DNA of 12,045 nucleotides from Butyrivibrio sp. (GCF_024699075.1 NZ_JAILQF010000130.1:1-12045); one strand, 5' to 3'. Positions 1-7,502 are shown, counted from the stretch's first letter. The notes: a model not told the origin generated them from the sequence alone. Numbers and translations are program-made.

Positions 1-1
1 T

Positions 2-2305
2 GTATCTGAAAAAAGCACATCTGAAAAAAGTGCACCTTCGGCTAATACTTTTACAAAACTTACGCCCAAGTTTTTTGAGAAAAAGCTTGAACGTGCCATA
101 GAACTTACTGATGATCTTACAGATATAGTTTCAACTAAGACAGGAGACAAGAATTTTGATGAGTATACCAGATATACCTTTATGGACAATGTTCTTAGAG
201 GAGGACTTCCTATAAAGATCGGTGATAACAAGGTATTCTACGTATATTCAAGAAAGCACGGAGATCTTGAAAGAGAATATAACTATTTTGCCATGTCACC
301 GGAGTTCTATTCTCAGGGCAACGGTAACTTCAGGGATGTCAATCAGAACCGCAGGATGGACAGCTTCTTTGCTCCATATACAGACAGAGCAGGTATCAAG
401 ATGTTCTACTCTCTGATACAGACAGATGGTTACAATCCTCTTAGTATAGAGAAGATTACTTATAGTATAGATAGAGTTGTTTTAGAAGATATACTATCCG
501 GATATATCTTTAAGATAGAAGAAGGCCATGTAGACCTTCTGAGCGCACATCTTGAAGACTATTACGATGGCGATATCTTTGATAAAGAGAAGTTTAGAAA
601 TACTATATATGATGTAGTTAAGGACAAGCACTTCACACCGGGACATCTTGCTCTTGTATGTGACGGTGATGTTTTTGACAAGATCATGGATAATAGCACA
701 GCTGATGTTAACGCTTCATTTGGTGAGGGCTACTGGTCAGATCATTGGACTTACAACCTTGACCTTGTAGAAGAGTACCTCTCACTATACCCTGAGAAGA
801 GACAGGAGCTTCTTTTTGAGAAGGATTATACCTATTTTGCCTCTCAGAAGAAAATAAATAAAAGAGCCAGACGCTATAAAGAGACAGAAGGCGGTATCAG
901 ACAGTATTATGCACTTGATACAGATACTGTAAGACAGGATACCGGCAAGGAGCTTAGAACCAAAGACGGCCATATCTATAAAGGAACTCTTCTTGAGAAG
1001 CTGATCCTTTTGTGTACTACCAAATTTGCAGCACTTGATCCTGAGCAGATGGGCGTTGAGATGGAAGGCGGCAAGCCAGGCTGGTATGATGCACTTAACG
1101 GTCTTCCGGGACTTCTTGGATCCTCCATGGCAGAAAGCTATGAGCTTGAAAGGATGCTTGCATGGACTATTGATAGTCTTAAGGGATGCGGCGAAGACGT
1201 TGTTATCTTTAAAGAGCTGTGGGATTTTGTAAGCGATATTTATAATATATCCAATGACCTTGGAGATGGTGCATCCTACTGGAACCTTGTCAATGACAGG
1301 AAAGAGAAGTACTGGGATGATGTATTTGAAAATATAGACGGCGTTGTAGAAAGAACATCAGCAGATGAAGTTGCCAAAGTTATTACAAGATTTAAAGAGA
1401 TCGTGGACAAGGGTATTGAGAAGGCAATAGGATATGGAGATGGTATATGTCCTACATACTTCTACTTCGATGTGACAGATTATACCAAGGACGATGATGG
1501 CATACATCCTGTATCATTTAAGGTCAACATGGTACCTCTTTTCTTAGAAGGCCCTGTAAGATATCTTAAGACAGCCATGGATCTTGACAAGAAGAGATCA
1601 CTTTATGACAGGATCAAAAATAGTGACCTTTATGATGAGAAGCTTAAGATGTATAAAATAAATGCACCTTTATCAGAAGCTTCTTATGAACTTGGAAGAT
1701 GCAGATGCTTTACTCCGGGCTGGCTTGAAAATGAGTCTATATGGCTTCATATGGAGTACAAGTACCTTCTTGAACTTATAAGATCAGGTCTATACAAAGA
1801 GTATATAGACGATCTTCGCACAGCCCTTGTTCCATTTATGGATCCTTCAGTATATGGAAGAAGTATATATGAGAATTCTTCATTTATCGCAAGTAGCGCA
1901 GGTCCTGATGACAAGATCCATGGTAAGGGCTTTGTGGCAAGACTTAGCGGATCTACCATAGAATTCATGAGTATGTGGAAGATCATGATGTTTGGAAGTA
2001 AGCCTTTTGGACTTGAATCAGGTGAACTTGTATTTGCACCAAGTCCTGTTATTCCGGAGTATCTGATTCTAAAGTCAGATGATGGCGACAAAGTGATAAG
2101 TGCCAGATTCATGGGACAGACTGATATCATATATCATCTTGGAGAAAGAAAAGATTATATCCCGGGTGAATACAAGATTACTAAGATGGTGGCAACAGAT
2201 GTACAAGGCAAAGAAAAAGAAATCATAGGCCAGGTCATGAAGGCAGATGCAGCTATAGCCCTTAGAAGCGGTGCTTATAAGAAAGTAGACATATATCTTG
2301 ACTGA
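2..2305 (+). CDS. GH94-like glycoside phosphorylase (5'-partial)
   Basis: This is probably a cytoplasmic inverting phosphorylase that cleaves a beta-glucoside oligosaccharide with phosphate to give a sugar 1-phosphate. The frame is open from base 2, so 767 residues of a longer protein are visible. The ATG at 182 lies inside a continuous conserved-looking stretch (YTRYTFMDNVLRGG) and is not the start. GH94-like signs are FRD followed by NQNRR (329 onward), which resembles the FRDxxQ segment. GKPGWYDALNG places an aspartate (codon 1088-1090) where GH94 enzymes have the general acid in their WND motif. ARLSGST (SGST at 1946-1957) resembles the phosphate-binding TSG region. No signal peptide can be judged because the N terminus is missing. 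The exact substrate is unknown, and related families GH149 and GH161 or an uncharacterised relative remain possible. The importer gene follows 195 bp downstream, which fits use of an imported oligosaccharide (inference). Confidence 0.72.
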   Translation, partial: VSEKSTSEKSAPSANTFTKLTPKFFEKKLERAIELTDDLTDIVSTKTGDKNFDEYTRYTFMDNVLRGGLPIKIGDNKVFYVYSRKHGDLEREYNYFAMSPEFYSQGNGNFRDVNQNRRMDSFFAPYTDRAGIKMFYSLIQTDGYNPLSIEKITYSIDRVVLEDILSGYIFKIEEGHVDLLSAHLEDYYDGDIFDKEKFRNTIYDVVKDKHFTPGHLALVCDGDVFDKIMDNSTADVNASFGEGYWSDHWTYNLDLVEEYLSLYPEKRQELLFEKDYTYFASQKKINKRARRYKETEGGIRQYYALDTDTVRQDTGKELRTKDGHIYKGTLLEKLILLCTTKFAALDPEQMGVEMEGGKPGWYDALNGLPGLLGSSMAESYELERMLAWTIDSLKGCGEDVVIFKELWDFVSDIYNISNDLGDGASYWNLVNDRKEKYWDDVFENIDGVVERTSADEVAKVITRFKEIVDKGIEKAIGYGDGICPTYFYFDVTDYTKDDDGIHPVSFKVNMVPLFLEGPVRYLKTAMDLDKKRSLYDRIKNSDLYDEKLKMYKINAPLSEASYELGRCRCFTPGWLENESIWLHMEYKYLLELIRSGLYKEYIDDLRTALVPFMDPSVYGRSIYENSSFIASSAGPDDKIHGKGFVARLSGSTIEFMSMWKIMMFGSKPFGLESGELVFAPSPVIPEYLILKSDDGDKVISARFMGQTDIIYHLGERKDYIPGEYKITKMVATDVQGKEKEIIGQVMKADAAIALRSGAYKKVDIYLD
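5..34 (+). repeat. Tandem 15-bp repeat in phosphorylase gene
   Basis: Two adjacent 15-bp units, TCTGAAAAAAGCACA and TCTGAAAAAAGTGCA, differ at two bases and encode SEKST then SEKSA. They lie in a polar, low-complexity stretch just before the conserved part of the phosphorylase. This suggests a slippage-derived linker between domains. More copies could lie beyond the left edge. Confidence 0.7.
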
Positions 2306-2308
2306 TAT

Positions 2309-2330
2309 ATGAAAACGATAAATGAAAACG
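2309..2330 (+). repeat. Direct repeat ATGAAAACG x2
   Basis: ATGAAAACG occurs at 2309-2317 and again at 2322-2330, a 13-bp period, just after the phosphorylase stop codon. Together with the palindrome and the TGCCA pair (2376-2380 and 2387-2391, one helical turn apart), it makes the gap before the importer unusually rich in short repeats. AraC-type regulators such as the one in this window often bind direct repeats, so this is a candidate upstream binding region. No function is shown. Confidence 0.4.
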
Positions 2331-2343
2331 TTATATGGCTATT

Positions 2344-2365
2344 TTGACCAAAAGATTTTGATCAA
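2344..2365. promoter_or_regulatory. Near-perfect 22-bp palindrome, operator or weak terminator
   Basis: The arms are TTGACCAAAA (2344-2353) and TTTTGATCAA (2356-2365). They are reverse complements at 9 of 10 positions around a 2-bp centre. As DNA this has the size and symmetry of an operator for a dimeric repressor, about 85 bp upstream of the TATAAT box of the binding-protein gene. As RNA it could form an AT-rich stem followed by TATTATTTTTT, so it might instead be a weak intrinsic terminator for the phosphorylase gene. The same bases also form a direct repeat ATTTTGAYCA at 2341 and 2355. Confidence 0.45.
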
Positions 2366-2449
2366 TATTATTTTTTGCCAACATCCTGCCATATAAAAAA
2401 ACGACACCATTTTAAAATTTGGATAATTTTTTGACACCTATAACCCTCC

Positions 2450-2455
2450 TATAAT
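2450..2455 (+). promoter_or_regulatory. Candidate -10 box (TATAAT) for importer genes
   Basis: A consensus TATAAT lies 46 bp before the ATG at 2501. No good -35 sits 16-18 bp upstream: that position is a run of T. A perfect TTGACA exists at 2431-2436, but only 13 bp separates it from the -10 box, which is too short for a normal sigma-A promoter. A strong -10 with a poor or mis-spaced -35 is typical of activator-dependent promoters, which would fit control by the AraC-type regulator at 9346. Transcription would start near 2462. Confidence 0.5.
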
Positions 2456-2484
2456 CAAAGCATAAACACAAAACGTGCTTTAAC

Positions 2485-2492
2485 AAGGAGGG
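2485..2492 (+). promoter_or_regulatory. Strong ribosome binding site AAGGAGGG
   Basis: AAGGAGGG stands 8 nt before the ATG at 2501 and is near-perfectly complementary to the 16S rRNA tail. It fixes the start of the binding-protein gene. It is also the target of the complementary arm at 2440-2450. Confidence 0.85.
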
Positions 2493-2500
2493 TTATTTTT

Positions 2501-3898
2501 ATGAAGTTGAAAAAGTTAATGGCAATCTCATTAGTAGGTGCTATGGCTGCTTCTATGGTGGGATGCGCCGGATCATCTGATGGCAAAACAGGTGCAGATA
2601 ACGGAACAAGTACAGAGAATTCCGGTGAGGCAGTAGCATCAAATGGCGAGAAGCTTGTTGTATGGACTCTTGCATCTGACCTTAAGCAGTTTGCTGAAAG
2701 ATACACAGAGCAGACTGGTACAGAAGTTGAAACAGTAGTTATCGAGCCGGGTGACTATCCAACCAAGGTTCAGACAGCTCTTATGGGCGGCGAGACAGAG
2801 CCTGATATCATCGTAGGCGAGCCTCAGATGCTTGAAGACTTCTATGATAATGGATTCTTTGCTGATCTTGACGAGCTTGGAGCTAAGGATTATGAAGGAC
2901 AGATCGTAGATTATGTTTGGAAAGTCGGTCAGGATGCAGATGGCGTTCAGAGAGCTATTTCATATCAGATCACACCAGCAGGAATCTACTATAGAAGAGA
3001 CATTGCAACAGAAGTATTCGGAACAGATGATCCTGAAGAGATCGGCAAGTATTTTGCAGATTATGGAACAATCCTTGATACAGCTAACACACTTAAGGAT
3101 GCAGGATACAGAATCTTCGCATCAGACTCTGAGATCAACTATTTCTCAGGTGACAGCGCTTGGGTTGTAGACGGAGCACTTAACGTATCACAGGCAAGAC
3201 TTGATTATATGGACCTTGTAATCTCACTTTACCAGGACGACCTCACAGCATATGCTAACCAGTGGTCAACACCATGGTATCAGGCTATGAGCGGAGAGGT
3301 TCCGATCCTTACAGCTGAGATCCAGAACTACGAAGATGATTCAGTTAACGTATGGGATGCAGAGTCTTTCGAAGAAGCTACAGCAGATCTTGAGAAGACA
3401 ACAGTATTCGCATTCGGTCTTCCTTCATGGGGTGTTCTTACAATGAGAGACAATGTAGGCGAGACATCAGGTAAATGGGGCGTATGTCAGGGACCTGCTT
3501 ACGGATTTGGCGGCGGTACATACATCGGTATCTCAAGCCTTTCTGAGAGAAAAGAACTTGCTTGGGACTTCATCAAGTTCTGCACACTTAACGAAGAGAC
3601 AGCTGACTGGTGGATCGAGACATCTGAAGGTGACACAGTATCACTGATCTCTGCTCTTGACAAGCACAAGGATGACGAGAACGCAGTATACGGCGGTGAG
3701 AAGCTCTACAGCTTCTGGCTTGAGCAGGCTGAAGGCATCGATTATTCTAAGGTAACTAAGTATGACAAGGTTATCGGCGATGCATGGGGTCAGGCGATCG
3801 GAGCTATCAAGACCGGCCAGGCTACTAAGGAAGAAGCTCTTAACACCTTCTATGACACAATTGAATCTACATATCCTGATATCAAAGTAACAAGGTAA
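2501..3898 (+). CDS. ABC sugar-binding lipoprotein (CUT1 type)
   Basis: This 465-residue extracellular substrate-binding protein would capture a sugar or oligosaccharide and hand it to the two permeases downstream. Residues 1-22 are a lipoprotein signal: lysines at 2, 4 and 5, a hydrophobic core, and a lipobox ending VGC with Cys22 as the lipidated residue. A short Gly/Ser/Asp-rich tether (about 23-50) follows. The mature domain begins LVVWTLASDLKQFAERYTEQTG and includes TEPDIIVGEP, the usual family-1 binding-protein layout. Trp and Tyr residues are frequent across the protein (for example TPWYQ and ADWWIE), as expected for sugar stacking. Length is normal for the family. Start choice is supported by the strong AAGGAGGG. 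It heads the importer operon, and a hairpin after its stop codon may keep its mRNA more abundant than that of the permeases. The substrate cannot be told from sequence alone. Confidence 0.9.
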   Translation: MKLKKLMAISLVGAMAASMVGCAGSSDGKTGADNGTSTENSGEAVASNGEKLVVWTLASDLKQFAERYTEQTGTEVETVVIEPGDYPTKVQTALMGGETEPDIIVGEPQMLEDFYDNGFFADLDELGAKDYEGQIVDYVWKVGQDADGVQRAISYQITPAGIYYRRDIATEVFGTDDPEEIGKYFADYGTILDTANTLKDAGYRIFASDSEINYFSGDSAWVVDGALNVSQARLDYMDLVISLYQDDLTAYANQWSTPWYQAMSGEVPILTAEIQNYEDDSVNVWDAESFEEATADLEKTTVFAFGLPSWGVLTMRDNVGETSGKWGVCQGPAYGFGGGTYIGISSLSERKELAWDFIKFCTLNEETADWWIETSEGDTVSLISALDKHKDDENAVYGGEKLYSFWLEQAEGIDYSKVTKYDKVIGDAWGQAIGAIKTGQATKEEALNTFYDTIESTYPDIKVTR

Positions 3899-3919
3899 TT
3901 TCTGCTAGAAGATAACACG

Positions 3920-3988
3920 CCGGAGAGACTAATGGTTCGATATTGGTGGCGTAGAAATGTGCCAATATCGATCCTCTCTCCGGTTTTT
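3920..3988 (+). terminator. Intercistronic hairpin with T-run (partial terminator)
   Basis: Outer arms CCGGAGAGA (3920-3928) and TCTCTCCGG (3975-3983) pair perfectly over 9 bp. Inner arms TCGATATTGG (3937-3946) and CCAATATCGA (3962-3971) pair perfectly over 10 bp. TTTTT follows directly at 3984-3988. This long two-part stem lies between the binding-protein stop and the first permease. In ABC import operons such elements let most transcripts end after the binding protein and protect its 3' end, so that it is made in excess. No separate promoter is obvious between this hairpin and the permease, so some read-through is expected. Confidence 0.85.
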
Positions 3989-4012
3989 AAAACAGAAAGA
4001 ATCGAGGTTACT

Positions 4013-4942
4013 ATGAGTAAGATCAATAAAAAGAGAAGCAAACTAACTGCATATAACAACTGGGGATACGCATTTGTAGCTCCCTTCGTAATAGTATTTC
4101 TTATTTTCAGCGTATATCCTGTTCTTCGTACTCTGTATCTGAGTTTTACAGATCTTAAAGTTATGGGACAGGCTCATTTTATCGGACTTGACAACTATAC
4201 TCGAGTTGTGACAGACAAGTTTTTCTGGATAGCACTGTGGAACACAGTTCGTATCTGGACTGTCAACATTGTACTTCAGCTGGGACTTGCATTCCTTCTT
4301 ATGATGGTATTTAGTGATGTCAAATACAAGATGGCAGGTCTTTCAGTATTCAGGGTTGTGTATTATCTTCCCAATCTTATCGCGGCAACATCTGTAGCAT
4401 TTCTTTTCAGTACTCTTTTGGACTGGAGATTTGGTACTTTTAATATTTTGCTTAATCAGGTTTATAAGCTTTTTGGAGCACATTATGCTCCTATTGACTG
4501 GATCGGAAACTCAGCAACAGCAGGACCTACTATTGCGGTGATCCAGTCCTGGATGTGGTTTGGTAACTCATTCATCATGCTTATGGCAGGTGTTCAGGGT
4601 ATATCCAAGGACTACTTCGAGGCAGCAGCTATTGACGGCGCAGGCAGATGGACTATCTTTGGCAAGATCACACTTCCACTTATTAAGCCCATCATGATGT
4701 ATGTTGCTATCACATCACTTATTGGCGGACTTCAGATGTTCGATCTGCCATACCTTATGGTCAATCCGGCTACAGCATCTTATGGTTCAGTTCAGACAGT
4801 TATGATGTATCTGTACAAATTTGGATTTACTTCAGGTACTGTACAGACAGGCTTTGCATCTGCCATAGCATATGCACTGTTTTTGATCATCCTGTCAGTA
4901 TCACTGTTGCAGATCAAATTATTTAACAGAAAGGAGAAGTGA
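4013..4942 (+). CDS. ABC sugar permease, UgpA/MalF type
   Basis: This is a membrane subunit (309 residues) of a CUT1 importer and forms half of the transmembrane channel. After a basic N terminus (SKINKKRSK) comes a first membrane segment (WGYAFVAPFVIVFLIFSVYPVL). Several further hydrophobic segments follow, and the last lies near the C terminus (AIAYALFLIILSVSLLQI). The cytoplasmic EAA loop that docks on the ATPase is clear: EAAAIDGAGRW from Glu203, followed by KITLPLI. The ATG at 4013 is chosen because it has a GAGG site (4004-4007) 5 nt upstream. An in-frame ATG at 3932 would lie inside the terminator hairpin and add 27 atypical residues. The next permease begins one base after the stop, so the two are translationally coupled. 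No ATPase gene is in view. Confidence 0.9.
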   Translation: MSKINKKRSKLTAYNNWGYAFVAPFVIVFLIFSVYPVLRTLYLSFTDLKVMGQAHFIGLDNYTRVVTDKFFWIALWNTVRIWTVNIVLQLGLAFLLMMVFSDVKYKMAGLSVFRVVYYLPNLIAATSVAFLFSTLLDWRFGTFNILLNQVYKLFGAHYAPIDWIGNSATAGPTIAVIQSWMWFGNSFIMLMAGVQGISKDYFEAAAIDGAGRWTIFGKITLPLIKPIMMYVAITSLIGGLQMFDLPYLMVNPATASYGSVQTVMMYLYKFGFTSGTVQTGFASAIAYALFLIILSVSLLQIKLFNRKEK

Positions 4943-4943
4943 T

Positions 4944-5771
4944 ATGGGTTTTACTATTAAAAAAGGCATTTTGTATATACTTCTCATAATCCTTGCTGCA
5001 ACCTGTCTTCTTCCTTTCACTCTCATGATAGTCAATGCAACAAGAAGCGGAGCTGAGATATCAAGCTCATTCACTTTTATACCCGGAACTCATCTTAAAG
5101 AGAACTGGGATATACTATTTGGATACTTCAACCTTTTCAGAGGTATGTTCAATAGTGTATTAGTTGCAGTTCCTGCTACGCTCCTTGGAGCATATTTCTC
5201 AGCTCTTACAGCATACGGACTTGCAATGTACAAGTTCAAAGGCAACAAGGTTATATTCGGTGCGATCCTCACATTCATGATGATCCCCGGACAGCTGTCA
5301 CTTATCGGTTTCTATCAGCTGTGTACAAAGCTTCATCTTGTTAACTCATATATACCTCTTATAGTGCCTGCAATTGCAGCTCCCGGGACAGTTTTTTTCC
5401 TAAGACAGTATATTCTCTCATCCCTCTCCCCGTCTTTGGTAGAAGCTGCAAGAATTGATGGCTCACCAGAGATATATACATTCCACAGGATAGCCCTTCC
5501 CATAATATCACCTGCTATGGCGACTATGGGTATCATGGGATTCATCGGCAACTGGAACAACTACCTGCTTCCGATGATAATCCTCAACAAGAATGAGAAA
5601 TTCACACTCCCTGTTATGATGGCAACCCTTCGTGCATCCATAGATGCTGCCAGAAACCAGGGTGCTACATATCTTGCAGTAGCGATATCTGTAATACCGA
5701 TCCTGCTTGTGTTCTGCTTCTTCTCGCGATATATTATTAGCAGTATATCAGCAGGTGCGGTCAAAGAATAA
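4944..5771 (+). CDS. ABC sugar permease, MalG type
   Basis: This is the second channel subunit (275 residues) of the CUT1 importer. It starts with a short basic N terminus and a membrane segment (GILYILLIILAATCLLPFTLMIV). It keeps the periplasm-facing PGTHLKENW region and several hydrophobic segments. The EAA loop is EAARIDGSPEIYTFHRIALP from Glu167, as in MalG and LacG relatives. The start is firm: AAGGAG at 4931-4936 lies inside the end of the preceding gene and the ATG follows that gene's TGA by one base. A strong terminator closes the operon after it. The ATPase is missing here. In Firmicutes CUT1 importers are often powered by one shared MsmX/MsmK-type ATPase, so its absence does not imply a broken transporter. 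Confidence 0.9.
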   Translation: MGFTIKKGILYILLIILAATCLLPFTLMIVNATRSGAEISSSFTFIPGTHLKENWDILFGYFNLFRGMFNSVLVAVPATLLGAYFSALTAYGLAMYKFKGNKVIFGAILTFMMIPGQLSLIGFYQLCTKLHLVNSYIPLIVPAIAAPGTVFFLRQYILSSLSPSLVEAARIDGSPEIYTFHRIALPIISPAMATMGIMGFIGNWNNYLLPMIILNKNEKFTLPVMMATLRASIDAARNQGATYLAVAISVIPILLVFCFFSRYIISSISAGAVKE

Positions 5772-5780
5772 AAACAAGGT

Positions 5781-5816
5781 CAATAGAAGCTGTCACTTAG
5801 GTGGCAGCTTTTATTG
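5781..5816 (+). terminator. Intrinsic terminator after importer operon
   Basis: AAGCTGTCAC (5787-5796) and GTGGCAGCTT (5801-5810) pair over 10 bp with one G-U, closed by a TTAG loop. The stem extends outward through CAATAG and TTATTG to about 16 bp. The T-rich part TTTTATT overlaps the descending arm. It lies 10 bp after the second permease and separates the importer from the sensor operon. Confidence 0.8.
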
Positions 5817-5830
5817 ATGAAGTAGGAAGT

Positions 5831-5858
5831 TTGAGTGAAACTCTACACATGATATAAT
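5831..5858 (+). promoter_or_regulatory. Sigma-A type promoter of the sensor operon
   Basis: The -10 box TATAAT (5853-5858) has an extended TG two bases before it (5850-5851). TTGAGT (5831-5836), a 4 of 6 match to the -35 consensus, lies 16 bp upstream. Transcription would start near 5865, about 45 nt before the GTG at 5910. The -35 region overlaps GAAGTTTGA (5826-5834), which recurs in the hairpin between the kinase and regulator genes. Confidence 0.7.
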
Positions 5859-5909
5859 TATGCCAAATCTATCTGTTTTTTGGCTGTTTAATGAAAGGAT
5901 AAGTGTAAA

Positions 5910-7502
5910 GTGGGTAAAAAACATATTTGGGGGAAATTTAATATTCTTTTATCAGCACTTATCATGCTATCCGGATGCGCAGATGCTACAGGTGAGGGCG
6001 AAAGCGTACCTGCTGCAGACACAGATGTCATAACTCTTGACTGGTATGTGAACTATTCCTGGTTTGTTACGGACTGGGGTGAGAATATGGTGTCTCAGAA
6101 GTTCACCAAGGATACAGGAGTAGATATAAACTTCATAACGCCTATGGGCAATGAGACCAATAAGCTTGAGTCACTTATCGATTCAGATTCACTGCCTGAT
6201 ATTGTAACTATAGGATGGTGGGAGCCACAGATCCAGACGATGCTTGATAGGGGGATGGTATATCCTCTTAACGAGCTTGCTGATATGTACGATGCTTCTT
6301 TTTACGATGTGACTGATGATATGGTCAGGGACTGGTATACCATGAGTGATGGCAATATCTACGGATATCCCAACTCGACCTACACTCCTAAAGATTTAGA
6401 AGAACATGACAATATCGCATCCAATCAGACTTTTCTTGTAAGGAAAGATATATATGAAGCTATAGGAAGTCCTGATATGAGTACTCCGGAAGGTTTCTAT
6501 AACGCTGTGGTCAAAGCTTGTGAGATGTTCCCTGAAGTAGACGGCAAGCCTCTTATACCGATAGGCGCGCATGAATTTGAGCAAGACGGGTGCGTATCTT
6601 TTGACCAGTATCTGCAGAACTTCCTGGCGGTTCCTTATGAGAAGGACGGGGTCAAGTATGACAGGAAGACTGACCCTGAGTATCTAAGGTGGCTCAAACT
6701 CTTCAGAAAGCTATGTGAAGAAGGGTATCTGGCTGATGATATCTTCGTAGACAGGCGGACACAGACAAGTGAGAAGGTAAGCGAGGGGCGGTACTTCTGC
6801 ATGCTATATCAAAGGACTGACCTTGCAGATCAGGAGAAAGAGCTCTATGCCAAGGATCCTGATAAGATCTACATAGCAGTAGACGGTCCAAGGAATTCTA
6901 ATGGCGATGATCCTGTGCTTCCTTCTAATGGTATAGTTGGCTGGACTCTGACCTTTATATCCAGGAATTGTAAAGACCCTGAAAGGGCTATAAAGTTCAT
7001 AGATTATATGTTAAGTCAGGATGGGCAGAAGCTTTTGTATCTGGGGATAGAAGGTGAGACATACGATATGGTAGGAGATGTCCCTGTTATGAAAGAGGAT
7101 GTTAAGAAGATCCTCTCTACAGATCGTGAGACATATGATGCCATATACGGAGCGGATGATACCTACTGGATGCTTCAGAACAATGTAATGCAGCTTGACT
7201 GGCATATGGAGACGGAAGAGCCTCTCAAGCAGCTTGAAGAGTGGACATATCCTTATACTACATATCTGGGTCAGTATGATGTTATCATCAATGAGGACTC
7301 GGAGATAGGAAGGATATATTCTGCCTGCAGAGAGCTGTGGGGGACTACGCTTCCAAGGCTTCTTTTGGCAGGTTCAGATGAAGAGTTCGATGAGATATTG
7401 GAAGAGTATATAAGTCAGCGTACGAGTCTTGGCTACGACAGACTTATGGAAGAAGAGACCAGACAGATGATAGAGAACAAGAAGAGACTTGGAATGGAAT
7501 AA
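5910..7502 (+). CDS. Orphan sugar-binding lipoprotein linked to two-component system
   Basis: This 530-residue extracellular solute-binding protein starts at a GTG with AAAGGAT (5894-5900) 9 nt upstream. The signal peptide ends in lipobox LSGC, with Cys23 lipidated, then a short Gly/Glu/Ala linker. The mature part begins ITLDWYVNYSWFVTDWGEN. It includes SLPDIVTIGWWEPQIQ and GLYPLNEL-like VYPLNELADMYD, which resembles the longer LplA/YtcQ class of binding proteins rather than the 465-residue one at 2501. It has no permease genes of its own. Its stop is only 25 nt before the kinase start, so the genes are surely co-transcribed. It may feed the upstream permeases, but its place in a sensor operon suggests that it presents a ligand to the kinase. 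The role is inference and the family assignment is firm. Confidence 0.85.
   Translation: MGKKHIWGKFNILLSALIMLSGCADATGEGESVPAADTDVITLDWYVNYSWFVTDWGENMVSQKFTKDTGVDINFITPMGNETNKLESLIDSDSLPDIVTIGWWEPQIQTMLDRGMVYPLNELADMYDASFYDVTDDMVRDWYTMSDGNIYGYPNSTYTPKDLEEHDNIASNQTFLVRKDIYEAIGSPDMSTPEGFYNAVVKACEMFPEVDGKPLIPIGAHEFEQDGCVSFDQYLQNFLAVPYEKDGVKYDRKTDPEYLRWLKLFRKLCEEGYLADDIFVDRRTQTSEKVSEGRYFCMLYQRTDLADQEKELYAKDPDKIYIAVDGPRNSNGDDPVLPSNGIVGWTLTFISRNCKDPERAIKFIDYMLSQDGQKLLYLGIEGETYDMVGDVPVMKEDVKKILSTDRETYDAIYGADDTYWMLQNNVMQLDWHMETEEPLKQLEEWTYPYTTYLGQYDVIINEDSEIGRIYSACRELWGTTLPRLLLAGSDEEFDEILEEYISQRTSLGYDRLMEEETRQMIENKKRLGME

Larger units (their letters stand above)
2440..2496 (+). promoter_or_regulatory. 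Inverted repeat masking the Shine-Dalgarno of the binding-protein gene
   Basis: ATAACCCTCCT (2440-2450) is a perfect 11-base reverse complement of AGGAGGGTTAT (2486-2496), which contains the Shine-Dalgarno of the gene starting at 2501. Inside the loop a second stem forms between AAAGCA (2457-2462) and TGCTTT (2476-2481), extendable by one G-U pair. An RNA containing both arms would therefore fold with its ribosome binding site closed. The anti-SD arm overlaps the first base of the TATAAT box, so an RNA started by that box would lack it, while read-through RNA from upstream would carry it. The pairing is seen directly. The regulatory reading is inference. Confidence 0.55.

Noticed and set aside
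182..184. ATG at 182 as the true start of the phosphorylase
   Set aside because: The frame is open upstream to base 2 and the ATG sits within a conserved-looking segment (YTRYTFMDNVLRGG), so it is an internal methionine.
1747..2130. Minus-strand 127-codon open frame inside the phosphorylase gene, and similar antisense frames elsewhere
   Set aside because: They mirror strongly coding plus-strand genes, have no recognisable domain and no ribosome binding site in a sensible place.
3932..4012. Upstream ATG at 3932 as start of the first permease
   Set aside because: It lies inside the terminator hairpin, lacks a ribosome binding site and adds 27 residues unlike a permease N terminus. The ATG at 4013 has GAGG at a good distance.
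5862..5884. Small hairpin GCCAAA/TTTGGC in the leader of the sensor operon
   Set aside because: It has only 6 bp with an 11-nt loop, and the predicted transcription start (near 5865) would cut off part of the left arm.
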